Shown here in pieces: positions 16,866-29,100 of a DNA stretch of 64,000 nucleotides. Position 1 is the stretch's first letter. Each line of letters starts with the position of its first letter. Made by a program: the position numbers and the translations under genes. Under the pieces are notes generated by a model that was not told the origin of the DNA, did no database searches, and saw only the letters and a list, made by a program, of their open reading frames with translations. Source of the DNA: Streptomyces monomycini. Its GTDB lineage: Bacteria > Actinomycetota > Actinomycetes > Streptomycetales > Streptomycetaceae. Location of the stretch: the NCBI RefSeq assembly GCF_022271435.1, contig NZ_JAFIQY010000012.1:62001-126000 (forward strand), given 5' to 3'.

Positions 16866-16967
16866 ATGCTCACAGAAGGCCACGACAGCAGCGCCGGGCG
16901 CAGCCCGGCGCACCGCGGCACGGACCGCACCGGCTCCCCGGCCGCCCGCCGGCCCGCGACCGCCTGA
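16866..16967 (+). CDS. Possible 33-residue leader ORF coupled to the acyltransferase gene
   Basis: ATG 16866 (with AGGGACG upstream) opens a 33-codon frame ending at TGA 16965-16967; that stop overlaps the GAGGGG ribosome site of the acyltransferase gene, 8 bases before its GTG. The peptide is hydrophilic, rich in Arg, Ala, Gly and Pro, with no domain or signal. It could be a translated leader that couples ribosomes to the next gene, or chance. No function is proposed. Confidence 0.25.
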   Translation: MLTEGHDSSAGRSPAHRGTDRTGSPAARRPATA

Positions 16968-16975
16968 GGGGTGCC

Positions 16976-17854
16976 GTGCGCTCAGCGATCCTTTTCCCCG
17001 GACAGGGGGCACAGTTCCGCGGTATGGGTGCGGACGTCTTCGGGCGGTATCCCGGTCTCACCCGGTTCGCCTGCGACCTCCTGGAATACGATCTCGTCGC
17101 GCTGTGCCGCGACGACCCGGACGGACTGCTTTCGCAGACGCGGTACACCCAGCCCGCCCTCTACACCGTCAACGCGTTGCACACCTTCGAACGCACGCGG
17201 CGCGAGGACCGGCCGGCCGACTGCTACCTCGGGCACAGTCTCGGCGAATACAACGCCCTGCTGGCCGCGGGTGTCTTCGATTTCGAGACGGGCCTCCGGC
17301 TCGTGAAGAAACGCGGCGAACTCATGGCCGCGGCGAGCGGCGGCGGAATGACCGCCGTCCTGGGCACGACAGCTTCCCGGCTGGACGAAATCCTTGCGCA
17401 GGACGGCATCGAGGGCATTGACGTGGCGGGGTACAACACCGACGAACAGATCGTCGTGGCCGGGCCCGCCGGACCGCTGGGCGCCGTCCACGCCGCGCTG
17501 GAACGCAGGAAGATCCGCTTCGCCCCGCTCCGGGTCAGCGCGCCCTTCCATTCCCGTTACATGGCATCCGCCCGCGCCGAATTCGAGGAATACCTTCGCA
17601 AGTTCATCTTCGCCGATCCGAAACCGGAAGTCGTCGCCAACGTCACCGGCCGGCCGTACGAAAAGGGCGCCGTCGTTTCCACGCTGAGCGCACAACTCGT
17701 CGAACCGGTGCGCTGGACGGACAGCGTCCGCCACCTCCTTTCCGTGGACCCCGGAACGGAATGCGAAGAGGTGGGCGGAAAGTCGCTGCTGCGCATGGTG
17801 GAAAAGATCCGGGCGGCCGCCACCCCGCCCGCCCCCCTCGACCCCAGGACCTGA
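16976..17854 (+). CDS. Discrete malonyl-CoA acyltransferase of a trans-AT PKS
   Basis: A 292-residue stand-alone acyltransferase. It starts at GTG 16976 (GAGGGG upstream) with SAILFPGQGAQFRGMG, the usual AT N-terminus. The serine elbow is LGHSLGEYNALLAAG with S88; the catalytic histidine is H192 in VSAPFHSRYM, a form typical of malonyl-specific trans-acting enzymes. It would load malonyl units onto the ACPs of the downstream PKS, whose modules have no AT domain, and onto the discrete ACP. It is the first clear gene of the operon and lies 3 bases before the ACP gene. In described glutarimide clusters (lactimidomycin, cycloheximide) the same order AT, ACP, amidotransferase, PKS is found, as I recall. 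Confidence 0.93.
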   Translation: MRSAILFPGQGAQFRGMGADVFGRYPGLTRFACDLLEYDLVALCRDDPDGLLSQTRYTQPALYTVNALHTFERTRREDRPADCYLGHSLGEYNALLAAGVFDFETGLRLVKKRGELMAAASGGGMTAVLGTTASRLDEILAQDGIEGIDVAGYNTDEQIVVAGPAGPLGAVHAALERRKIRFAPLRVSAPFHSRYMASARAEFEEYLRKFIFADPKPEVVANVTGRPYEKGAVVSTLSAQLVEPVRWTDSVRHLLSVDPGTECEEVGGKSLLRMVEKIRAAATPPAPLDPRT

Positions 17855-17857
17855 GGC

Positions 17858-18148
17858 ATGGACAGAACACAGAAGATCCAGCAGTTCATCGAGGAGCGCT
17901 TCCTCGTCGAGTTCGGCGGTGAGGTGACGGCCGAGACGGACCTCTTCAAAGCGGGGGTGATCGACTCCTTCGGCTACATCCAGCTCATGTCCTTCATCGA
18001 GGACGAGTTCGAGCTGCGGATCTCCGACGACGATCTCCTCGCGAACGTCTTCGTCTCGCTCGCGGACCTCGACGCCTTCGTCGCGAGCGTGGCCGAAAAA
18101 CGCGCCCGGGCGGGCGCCGGACAAGGAGGCGTACCGTGTGCGGACTAG
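17858..18148 (+). CDS. Discrete acyl carrier protein for the amidated starter unit
   Basis: A 96-residue carrier protein. The phosphopantetheine serine is S37 in AGVIDSFGYIQLMSF; the sequence ELRISDDDLL and final helix follow the ACP fold. The DSF instead of DSL motif is common in discrete ACPs of amidotransferase-containing PKS systems. It should carry malonyl while the amidotransferase converts it to malonamyl, then pass this starter to the first ketosynthase. Its 3' end overlaps the amidotransferase start by 13 bases. No phosphopantetheinyl transferase is encoded nearby. Confidence 0.9.
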   Translation: MDRTQKIQQFIEERFLVEFGGEVTAETDLFKAGVIDSFGYIQLMSFIEDEFELRISDDDLLANVFVSLADLDAFVASVAEKRARAGAGQGGVPCAD

Positions 18149-20127
18149 CCGGCTTCATCGCCCCGGCGCTCCCGGCCGACGACGCGCCCGGGGTCATCAC
18201 CTCGATGCTGGGACACATCCGGCACCGCGGCCCGGACGAGGCGGGGTACTACCTCGACGACGGTGTCACGATGGGTGCGGTACGCCTGTCGATCGTCGGG
18301 CTGGCCACCGGCGCGCAGCCCATGGCGGATCCTGACGAACGGTACTGGATCTGCTTCAACGGTGAACTGTACAACCACATCGAACTCCGCGAGGAACTGC
18401 GCCGCCTCGGCCGGCCGTTCCGCACCGACTCCGACACCGAAGTGGTGCTCCAGGCGTGGATCCAGTGGGGCGAGGCCTGCCTGCCGCGCTTCAACGGTGC
18501 CTTCGCCCTCGCGATCCGTGACGCGCTCTCGGGGGACCTCGTCCTCGCCCGGGACCGGTACGGCAAGCGCCCGCTGTTCTACACCGACCACGGTGACGCG
18601 TTCCTCTTCGCGTCGGAGATGAAGGCATTTCGCGCGTTCCCCGGGTTCGGGTTCGCCCTCGACCCGCGCGAGCTGGCCTCCGTCTACGCCCTGTGGACCC
18701 CGCTGCCCGACCGCACCCCGTTCCGGGGCGTCCGCCAGCTGCCGGTCGGCGGCGTGCTGACCGTCCGCGGGGACCGCCGCAGCCTGCGCACGTACGAGGA
18801 GCTGCGGGTCGACGCACCGGCGTTCACCGGTACGGAGGCCGAGGCGGCCGCCCACGTCCGGGAGGCGCTGCGCGCCAGCGTCGAGCTGCGCCTGCGCAGC
18901 GACGTCGAGGTCGGCGTCTACCTCAGCGGCGGCCTCGACTCGTCCATCGTCACCAAACTGGCCACCGACCTCTCGCCGCACCAGGTGCGCACCTTCTCCG
19001 TCCAGTTCGAGGAGGCGTCGTTCGACGAGTCGGACAGCCAGCGGGTGGTGGCCGGCCATCTCGGGACGCGGCACTCCGCCATCTCCGTCACCGGCGCGGA
19101 CATCGCCGAGGGATTCGAGTCGGCGGTGTACCACGCCGAGGTCCCGGCGTTCCGGACCGCTTTCGTGCCGATGTACCTGCTGTCGCGCCATGTGCGGGAC
19201 GCCGGGATCAAGACGGTCCTCAGCGGCGAGGGGGCCGACGAGGCGTTCCTCGGCTATTCGCTGTTCCGCGAGACGCTGCTGCGCGCTTCCTGGCACGACC
19301 TGGACGAGGACGAGAGGCAGCGCAGGCTCGCGGGTCTCTACCCGGAGCTGGAGCATTTCGGTCCCGCGCACCGCAAACACCTCACAGGCCTGTTCCGCCA
19401 GTTCTCCACCGAAAGCCTGCCGGGGCTCTTCTCCCACGAACTCCGCTACCAGAACGGCCGATTCGCCGTACGGCTCCTGAAGGACCGCGACGAACCGTTC
19501 GCGGATCTCCTCGCCATGCTGCGCGCGGACCCCGGGTACGCGGCCCTGTCGCCGGTGCAGAAGGCGCAGTGGCTCGAATACAAGACGCTGCTGGCCGGCT
19601 ACCTCCTGTCGACCCAGGGGGAACGCATGAGCCTGGCCCACAGCGTCGAGAACCGCTGCCCGTTCCTCGACCCCGCCGTCGTCCGCGCGGCCGCTTCGGT
19701 GAACCTGCGCTTCGACGACGGATTCGAGGAGAAGGCGATTCTCAAGAAGGCGTTCCGCGGCGAACTGCCGGAATCGAGCCTGACCCGCCCCAAACAGCCC
19801 TATCGCGCACCGGGTGCCGCCGTGTTCAAGAAGCAGCGCCCCGACTATCTCGATCTGCTGCTCTCCGACGCGGAGCTGGCCAAGTTCGACTGGGTCGATC
19901 CCGTCTTCGCGAGAAAACTTGTCAACAAGATCATGACCACCCCTGACGAGCAGATCAGCACCAAAGAGGACCAGGCGTTCGTCTACCTGCTCTCGACCGC
20001 GGTCCTCCACCAGCAGTTCGTCCTCGACCGGGAAAGGTATATGGGTACCCCATCCGAAGCCGGACTGACGTTGCGTACGACCGTGGACCACCGCCGGGCG
20101 CGGCTGAGCGCCGGAGGCACCCGATGA
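18136..20127 (+). CDS. Asparagine-synthase-like amidotransferase making malonamyl-ACP
   Basis: A 663-residue class II glutamine amidotransferase. After Met1 comes C2 (CGLAGFIAP), the glutaminase nucleophile; the glutaminase half (about 1-210) includes RHRGPDEAGYY and FNGELYNH. The synthetase half has the pyrophosphate loop SGGLDSS at 264-270 and later SVENRCPFLD. GTG 18136 follows AAGGAGG. In glutarimide antibiotics a homologue amidates malonyl-ACP, supplying the ring nitrogen; its position between the ACP and PKS genes argues for that role here rather than free asparagine synthesis. Its stop overlaps the PKS start as ATGA, showing tight coupling. The substrate is inferred from context. Confidence 0.9.
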   Translation: MCGLAGFIAPALPADDAPGVITSMLGHIRHRGPDEAGYYLDDGVTMGAVRLSIVGLATGAQPMADPDERYWICFNGELYNHIELREELRRLGRPFRTDSDTEVVLQAWIQWGEACLPRFNGAFALAIRDALSGDLVLARDRYGKRPLFYTDHGDAFLFASEMKAFRAFPGFGFALDPRELASVYALWTPLPDRTPFRGVRQLPVGGVLTVRGDRRSLRTYEELRVDAPAFTGTEAEAAAHVREALRASVELRLRSDVEVGVYLSGGLDSSIVTKLATDLSPHQVRTFSVQFEEASFDESDSQRVVAGHLGTRHSAISVTGADIAEGFESAVYHAEVPAFRTAFVPMYLLSRHVRDAGIKTVLSGEGADEAFLGYSLFRETLLRASWHDLDEDERQRRLAGLYPELEHFGPAHRKHLTGLFRQFSTESLPGLFSHELRYQNGRFAVRLLKDRDEPFADLLAMLRADPGYAALSPVQKAQWLEYKTLLAGYLLSTQGERMSLAHSVENRCPFLDPAVVRAAASVNLRFDDGFEEKAILKKAFRGELPESSLTRPKQPYRAPGAAVFKKQRPDYLDLLLSDAELAKFDWVDPVFARKLVNKIMTTPDEQISTKEDQAFVYLLSTAVLHQQFVLDRERYMGTPSEAGLTLRTTVDHRRARLSAGGTR

Positions 20128-23100
20128 GCGATCCGCAGTCCCCGCACCCGGACGACGTGGCGGTCATCGGTCTCGCCCTCCGCTTTCCCGGCTCCGAGAA
20201 TCTGCCCGAGCTGTTCGGCCATCTCGTCGAGGGCCGGTCGCTGATATCCGAGGTACCGCCCGAACGCTGGTCGAAGGAGCGCTATTTCGGCGAGCCGAAG
20301 AGCGGCACCGACCGCACGAGCAGCGTCTGGGGCGGCTTCATCGAGCACGCCGACCGCTTCGACGCGTCGTTCTTCGGCATCTCGCCGCGGGAAGCCGAGA
20401 GCATGGACCCGCAGCAGCGGTTCGCGCTGGAACTCTCCTGGCAGGCGATCGAGGACGCCGGATACCGGGCGAGCGCCTTCGCGGGCACCCGGACCGGTGT
20501 CTTCATGGGTGTCTGCCACGCCGACTACGCGGAACTCATGGAGCGCGAAAAGTCGCCCACCGACGTGTACTTCCCCACCGGTACGGCGTATTCCGTCATC
20601 GCCAACCGCGTGTCGTACTTCTTCGACCTCCAGGGCCCGAGCATCACCAACGACACCGCGTGCTCCAGCTCGCTGGTCTCGGTCTACGAAGCGGTCTCCG
20701 CGCTGCGCAACGGCGAGTGCGGCCTCGCCCTGGCCGGCGGCGTCAACCTGATCTGGTCGCCGAAGCACTTCATCGCCTTCAGCCAGGCGAGCATGCTCTC
20801 GCGCACCGGCCGCTCGCGCGCCTTCGACCAGGACGCCGACGGGTACGTACGGGGCGAGGGCGGCGCGGTCCTCGTGCTGAAGCCCCTCGCACAGGCGCTG
20901 GCCGACGGCGACCAGGTGCACGCCGTGATCAAGGGCATCGCCACCAACCACGGCGGGCGGACCAGCTCCCTGACCGTCACCAACCCGGCCGCGCAGGCGG
21001 ACCTCGTCGAAGGGCTCTACACGAGCGCCGGCATCCGCCCCGACTCGGTGACGTACATCGAGGCGCACGGGCCGGGCACCCCGGTCGGCGACCCGATCGA
21101 AGTGGTCGCGCTCAAGCGGGCGTTCCGCGCCCTGCACGCCGCGCACGGCACCGAACCGCGGCCGGAGAGCTGCGGCATCGGGTCGGTCAAGACCAACATC
21201 GGGCACCTCGAAGGCGCCGCGGGCGTCGCCGGGATGATCAAGGTGATCGGAGCCCTCGCCTGCCGGACACTGCCCGCGACGGTCAACTTCACGCGGCAGA
21301 ACAAGCTGGTCAAGCTCGACGGCAGCCCGTTCCGCATCGTGCGCGACACCCAGCACTGGGACGCGCCGCCGCCCGGTCCCGACGGTGGCGCGGCGCCGCG
21401 TCGCGCGGGCGTCAGCTCCTTCGGCTTCGGCGGCACCAACGCGCACGTGGTGCTGGAGGAGCACCTGCCCGCGGCCGACGACGCGCCGGCCGACGAACCC
21501 GGCGGCCCGCACCTCGTACCGCTCTCCGCGAAGACCCCCGACCGGCTGCGCGCCGTCGCCCGCGCCCTTCTCGGCCACTTGCGCGCGTCGGAGGACGAGA
21601 ACGGCCCCACCGCCGCGCTGCGGCCCGCACAGCGGCTCGCCGACATCGCGTACACCTTGCAGACCGGCCGGGAACCGATGGCCGCACGCGTCGCGTTCGT
21701 CGTGGGCGACCGCGCCGAACTGGCCGCGTCCCTCGACGCCTTCCTGGACGGCACGCTCGCGGACTCCGCGGCGCACACCGGCGCCGGGACGGCGGCCGAG
21801 GACGCGGCCGGGCTCCTGGAGACCGCGACGCGCTGGGCCGAGGGCGGCCCCGAAGAGGACTGGGCCGCGAAGTCCGCCACGCAGGACGAGCATGCCCGCC
21901 CGCGACGCGTACGGCTGCCCGTCTACCCGTTCGCCCGCGAACGCCACTGGTTCCGCGCCCCCTCGGAGGATGCCGCGCCGGACCCGCGCACGGCGCTGCA
22001 CCCGCTCCTCCACCGCAACACCTCCAGCCTCTCCGAGCAGCGCTACACCTCGGCCTTCACGGGCGACGAGCCCTTCCTCGCCTCCCACCAGGTACGCGGC
22101 GCACGCGTGCTGCCCGCCGCCGCGTACGTGGAGATGCTGCGTGCCGCGGTGGCGGCGGCTGTGGGCCACGGCGACGGCCGGAGCCCGGCCGTCCGCCTGC
22201 GCGACATCGCGTGGCTGCGCCCGCTGGTCGTGGGAGACGCCCCTGCCGAAGTACAGGTGGGGCTCTTCCCCGGGGAGGACGACGACGGCACCGTCTCGCT
22301 CACGGTGTACACGGGCCCGTCGGCGCTCGACCCGACGGCCGTCGTCCACTGCTGGGGCACCGCCGAGGCGGACGCCCCCGAGGAGCCGCAGGCCCTCGAC
22401 CTGAACGCGCTGCGCGCGGCCTGCCCCACCCCGTACGAGCCCACGGACGCGTACGCCGCACTGCGCGAGCAGGGCCTCCAGTACGGCCCCGGGATGCGCG
22501 GCATGAGCGAACTCCGGCTGGGCGGCACGGAACTCCTCGTCCGGATCGAACAGCCGCGCTCCGGCGAGGAGGGCACCGGACACGTCCTGCCGCCCAGCGT
22601 GCTGGACGCGGCGCTCCAGGCCACGCTGGTCCTGATGGCGCACACCGCGCCGGGCCCGGCGGCAGGGCCGGCGCTGCCCTTCACGCTGGACCGGGTGGAC
22701 ATCCACCGGCCCTGCGGCTCCGGCACCTGGGCCTGGGTACGGCGCAGCGCCGACAGCGGCGGCGGCGACACCTTCGACATCGATCTCTGCGACGGCGAGG
22801 GCGTCGTCGGTGCCAGCCTGCGGGGACTGGTGCAGCGCTCCGCACCGGCTGACGGCGCATCCGCACAGGCCGGCGCCCCGGCCGCCGGTGACGCGGCGCC
22901 GCGTGTCGTCGCGGGCACCTGCCGCTGGGTGGACGCGCCGCCCGCCACGGACGCGCTGCCCGCCACGGACGCGCCGTCCGCCACGGACGGGCCGTCCGCC
23001 ACGGACGGGCCGGGCAGCACCACGGACGCGCCCGGCACCACCGCGGTGCACGGTTTCCTCGCGGGACGGGCCGCCAGCCACGCCGCCGCGGTCGCGACCG

Positions 23101-26100
23101 CCGCCGGAAGCCCCGTGACCGCACTGCCCGCCGTCACCGCCGACCGGGTGGCCGACGGCGTGGACGCCGTACTCGGGCTTCTCACCGGACGGCTGCGGGA
23201 CGTGCTCGGCGCCAGACCCGACCGGCCCCACCGCTTCGTCGTCCTCGTGGACGACCGGGTGCCCCGGCACTTCCACGCGCCGCTCACCGGCCTCTTCCGG
23301 ACCGCCGCCCTGGAGAACCCGCTCGTCGGCGGACGGCTGGTACGCGTCGCCGGACTCGACACCGCCACGCCCGAGCGGATCGCCCGCCTCCTCGCCGAGG
23401 AAGGCGCGGACCCGTACGACGCCTGCGAACTCCGGCGCCCCGAGGAGGGTTCCGCCACCCGCCAGGAGTGGCGGCCCGTGGACGTCGCGCTCGGCGACGG
23501 GCCGCGTGTGCCGCCGCTGAAGGAAGGCGGCGTCTACTGGGTCACGGGCGGCTTCGGCGGGCTCGGGCTGCACCTGGTGCGGTACTTCGCGCGGTGCCCC
23601 GGTGTCACCGTCGTGCTGAGCGGCAGGACGGAGCTCGCGGAAGCGGGCGACGCCACCCTCGCCGCGCTCCGCGAAGCCGGTGCCGAGGCGCACTACCTGG
23701 CCGCCGACGTCACCCGTAAGGACGACGTGGAGCGCGCCGTCCGCGCCATCACCGGCGAGCACGGCCGGCTCGACGGCGTCGTGCACGCCGCGGGCATCCT
23801 GCGCGACGCCTATCTGCTGCACAAGGACGCCGCCGACCTTCCCCTGGTGACGGCCCCCAAGGTACGCGGCGCGCTGCACCTCGACGCCGCGACCCGCGAC
23901 CTCGCGCTCGACTTCTTCGTCGTCTTCTCCTCCGTGGCGGGCGTGTACGGCAACGCCGGGCAGGCCGACTACGCCGCGGCCAACGCCTTCCTGGACGCCT
24001 TCGCGCAGCACCGGCAGGCCCTCGTCGGCGTCGGGGAACGCTCCGGCCGCACCGCCGCCGTGAGCTGGCCCCTGTGGGCCGACGGCGGCATGACGGCCGA
24101 CGCCGTGACGCGCGCGACGATGCGGGCGGAACGCGGCTGGGAGCCCCTGCCGACCGAGGAGGGCCTGCGGGTCCTGGGGCGCGTCCTGGACGACGACGCC
24201 CCCACCCATGTCGTCGTGGCCTTCGGGGCGGATGCCACCGTCGTCCTGGAGCGGCGCCTGCCCGCCGCCGGAGCGGCACCGGGCACGTCCGGTGCGTCCG
24301 GTCAGTCCGCGCCCGTGGCCGGGCTGGATGACGCGGAATTGCTGGAGCGCACGGCCGACCTGCTCAAACACCACCTGGCCGACGTGCTGCACCACGACCC
24401 GGCCGCGATGGACGCGACGGTCAACCTCGTCGAGTACGGGATCGACTCGCTCAGCATCCTGGAGATGACCGCGCGCCTCGAAGCGCTCTTCGGACAGCTG
24501 CCGAAAACGATCTTCTTCGAGTACCTCACGATCGAAGGGGTCGCCGAGTACTTCGCCGGGACGCACCGCGACAAGCTGACGGCCGTGCTGGGCGCGGCGG
24601 ACGGGCCGGAGGACGGCGGCGAGGCGCAGGCGGCATCGGCCGGTGAACCGCCCGCCCCGCGCGCACGGTTCGCCCGTACTGCTCCAGCCCGTACCGCACC
24701 GGCCCGTACCGGCATCACTCGGCCCGCTGTACCCGACCGCGACGACCGCCAGGACCGCGACGACCGCGACGACCGCCACGACATCGCCGTCATCGGCATC
24801 TCGGGCACCTACCCCGGCGCGGACACGCTCGACGAGCTGTGGACGCTCCTCGAAGAAGGCCGCCACACCTTCGAAGAGGTCCCGCGCGACCGCTGGGACC
24901 ACGACGCGATCTACAGCCCCGACCGCGGCGTCCCCGGCAAGAGCGCCATCCGCACCGGCACGTTCCTCCGCGGCATCGACCGGTTCGACCCGCGCTACTT
25001 CCGTATCTCCAAGCGCGACGCGGAGCTGATGTCCCCGGAGGTGCGCCTCTTCCTCCAGACGGGCGTGGAGGCCCTGGAGGACGCGGGGTACTCCCGCGAG
25101 ACCCTCCGGCGGCAGTACGACGGCGACGTGGGCGTGCTCGTCGGCGCCATGAGCAACCACTACGGGCTGCACGGCTTCCAGAACAGCCTGCTGCGCGGCT
25201 CACCCGCCAGCGGCAGCTACACCGGGACGCTGCCCAACATGCTGTCGTACTTCTACGGGTTCACCGGCCCGTCGATCTTCCTCGACACGATGTGCTCCGG
25301 CTCGTCCACCTGTGTGCACCAGGCCGTCCAGATGCTGCGCGCCGGCGAGTGCCGGATGGCGGTGGCCGGCGGCGTCAACCTGCTCCTGCACCCCTACAAC
25401 CTCGTCACCTCCTCGCACGAGCACTTCACCACGGCCACCTCCGACGTGATCCGCAGCTTCGGGCTCGGCGCGGACGGCACGATCCTCGGCGAGGGCGTCG
25501 GCGCCGTCGTCCTCAAACCGCTCGCCGAGGCCGAACGCGACGGCGACCACGTGTACGGCGTCATTAAGGGCACCGCCCTGTCCAACGCGGGCGCCCGCAA
25601 CGGCTTCACCGTCCCCAGCCCGCACGCCCAGGCCCGCGCGATCGGCAAGGCGGTCCAGGACGCGGGGATCGACGCCCGTACGGTCAGCTACGTCGAAGGG
25701 CACGGCTCGGGCACGTCGCTCGGCGACCCCATCGAGGTCAAGGCGCTGACCACCGCCTTCCGCGAACACACGGCGGATTCCGGGTTCTGCGCCCTCGGCT
25801 CGGTCAAGTCCAACATGGGGCATCTGCTGCACGCGGCCGGCATGGTCGGCCTGGCGAAGGTGCTCCTCCAGCTGGACAAGCGCACCCTCGTCCCGTCGCT
25901 GCACAGCGCGGAACTCAACCCCGACATCGACTTCTCCGGCACGCCCTTCCGCGTGCAGCGCGAACTCGCCCCGTGGGAACCGGCGGTCACCGAGGACGGC
26001 GGACGCACTGTCGTCCACCCGCGGCGCGCCGGGCTCACCTCCATCGGCGCGGGCGGCATGAACTCGCACATCATCATCGAGGAATACGTCCCGGACACCG

Positions 26101-29100
26101 CCGCGCGCCCGTACGCCACCACCGACGGCCGCGACGAACTCTTCGTCTTCTCCGCGATGACCGACACAGCGCTGGAGGCATCCCTCGACCGCTTCCGCAC
26201 GTACCTGGAGCAGGCCGACCCGGCCGAGCTGCCTGCTGTCGCCCACACCCTGCGCGTCGGCAAGAACGAACTGCCGCGCCGCTGGGCCTTCTTCGCCAAG
26301 GACGTCCAAGAAGCCCTGCGGGCCGTCGAACGCCGGCTCGCGGGAGAAGGCGACCTGGACGCCGCCCTGGCGAGCGACGATCCGCGCGCCGCGGAGGCCC
26401 GCGAGCTGGCCGTGACCTGGACCGGCGGCAAGAGCGTCGACTGGGCCCGGCTGACCGGAACACGCAGGTTACGGCGCGTCCCGCTGCCCGCCTACCCGTT
26501 CGAGCGGGTGCGGTGCTGGGTGCCGCAGGAGGACGGCGCGCCGACCGTCCTCGCGCCGCTCGCCCTGCGCGACAAGCTCCACCCGTTCCTCGGCCGCAAC
26601 GAGTCCGACCTCGACGGCCTGCGGTACGGCCTCGACGTGCACCTGGACGACCTCGGCGACTACGGCTACCAGCGGGACAAGGAACCGCGGGTCGTCCCCA
26701 CCTTCGCCCTCGACCTGGCGCTCGCCGCGGCGAAAGTCTCCGGCTTCACGGCCGACCCCGTGGTACGCGCCCTGCGGCTGCCCGCCCCGGTCGCCTGGGA
26801 CACCACCGAGCGGCTGGTCACCACGGTGATCGAGCCCGTGGGCGAAGGCGCGGCGACCGGCGCGGTGTTCGCGCAGGACACGTCGGGCGCCCGTACGCTC
26901 GTCGCCGCCTTCGAGGCGTACGACGCGCACGAGGCGGGCCCGCCGGCCCGGCGCTCCGAGCGCGACGCGTCGCCGGCCGGTCTGCGTGACAGTGCGGTCC
27001 GTGCGCTCGGTGCCGACGAGGTGCGGGCGGAGTTCGCCGAGGGCGGGCTCGTCCACCCGGCGCTGCTCTCCGGGGTCACGGGCGCGTACTGGCTGTCCGA
27101 CGGACGGCTCGTCCTGGACGTCACCCTGCCGGAACTGCGGCGCGACACCGTACGGCGCAACGTCACTATCGCCCCGCACGTCCTCGCTGCCGTCACCCAG
27201 GGCCTGCGGCTCGACGCGAAGCACCGCGGCCTGCCGCACTGGCGGGAGACACGGCCGCACCGGATCGCGGAAGTGCGCGTCCTCGGCGCGGCGGGCGACG
27301 GCGAGGTGGCACACGTCGTCCTCGCGCCGAATCCTTCGTCCGCCGGTGACCGGCCGTTCGAGGGCACGGTCCGGCTGCTGGACGGCAGCGGCGAGGTGCG
27401 CGCGGAGTGCGTGGGGGTCAGGTGCGACGACGACGGCGTACCCGACGTCGTGCCGCATGAACCGCGCGAGCGGCAGCGTGTTCCGCGTACGGAACCCGAG
27501 GCCCCCGGCGACGGCCTCACCGCGTTCGCCGTCGCCGAGCTGCGGACCCTGGCGTCCGGCATCCTCAAGTACGAGCCCGCCGAACTCGACCCCTACACCG
27601 GCTTCGACGCCTTCGGCTTCGACTCGATCTCCTTCGTCACCTTCTCCCGGCTCATCGGGGAGCGGTTCGGCGCCGAGGTGACGCCCGCCGCGTTCTTCGA
27701 CGTGAACACCTTCGATGCGCTGGCCCGGCACCTCGTCACGGAGCACGGGGAGCCGGTGCGGGCCGCGTACGAGCGGTCGGGGAGCGCGGCGGAGGGGGCC
27801 GCCCCGGCGGCGGCCAGCGTCACCCCTGAGCCGACGGCTCCCGTGCGTACCGCACCGGCTCCCGCCCCCGCCTCGCCCGCGGACTTCCCGCAGCCCATCG
27901 CCGTCATCGGCGCCGCGGGCCGCTTCCCCGGCGCGCCCGACCTGGACACCTACTGGGCCAACCTCGTCGCGGGCCGGGACTCGGTCACCGCCTTCCCCCT
28001 GGACCGCTACGACGCGGCGTACCGGCGTGTCGCCGAGGCCGCCGACTTCCCCCGGCACGCCGGTGTCCTGGACGACGTGGACGCCTTCGACGCGGAGTTC
28101 TTCCGCGTCTACCCGCGCGAGGCGGAGCTGATGGACCCGCAGCACCGCCTCGCCCTGGAAACGGTCTGGAGCGCGCTGGAGGACAGCGCGTACACGCCCG
28201 CCGACCTGCCCCGGAACACCGGCCTGTTCCTCGGTGTCTCGGGTACCGACTACGCGACGCTGCTCACGACGTACGGGGTGGAGCCGGACGCGTTCACCTC
28301 GACCGGCAACGCGCACTCGATGCTCGCCAATCGCATCTCGTACGTACTGGACCTGCGCGGCCCCAGCGAACCGGTCGACACCGCCTGCTCCAGCTCGCTG
28401 GTCGCCGTCCACCGGGCCGTCGAGGCCATCCGGTCGGGCGCGTGCGAGGCGGCCGTGGCCGGCGGGGTCAACCTGCTGCTCAGCGTCGACACGTTCGTCA
28501 GCGCGCACCGCGCCGGGATGCTCAGCCCGGACGGCCGGTGCAAGACCTTCGCGAGCGACGCGGACGGGTATGTGCGCGGCGAAGGCGTCGGTGCCGTGGT
28601 GCTCAAGCCGCTGGCCGCGGCCGAACGCGACGGGGACGCGATCCTCGCGGTGCTGCGCGGCAGCGCGGAGAACCACGGCGGCCGGGCCAACTCGCTGACC
28701 GCGCCGAACGCCGACGCCCAGGCCGAACTGGTCACCACGGCGATGCGCGGCACCGACCCCGACACGGTCGGCTACATCGAGGCCCACGGCACGGGCACCG
28801 CACTGGGCGACCCCGTCGAGGTACGGGCCCTGCACACCGCGTTCCGCCGGCTCGGCGCCACCGGCCGGGCCGCCTGCGGACTCGGGTCGGTCAAGACCAA
28901 CATCGGCCACCTGGAGGCGGCCGCCGGCATCGCGGGGCTCCTGAAGGCCGTCCTCGCGATGCGGCACGGCGTCCTCCCGGCGACGCTGCACTGCCGCGAG
29001 ATCAACCCGTACATCGAACTCGACGGCGGCCCGTTCCGGATCGTGCGCGAGAACGAACCGTGGCCGCGCCCGCGCACCGCGGACGGCCGGCCCGCGCCCC

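Noticed and set aside
22941..23012. Short tandem repeats considered as a CRISPR array
   Set aside because: Repeats are contiguous, in frame with the PKS and without unique spacers; no cas genes occur in the window.
19983..25172. 1729-codon minus-strand open frame opposite PKS modules 1-2
   Set aside because: Same reason: codon-position GC bias leaves the opposite frame free of stops; no ribosome site or recognisable domain.
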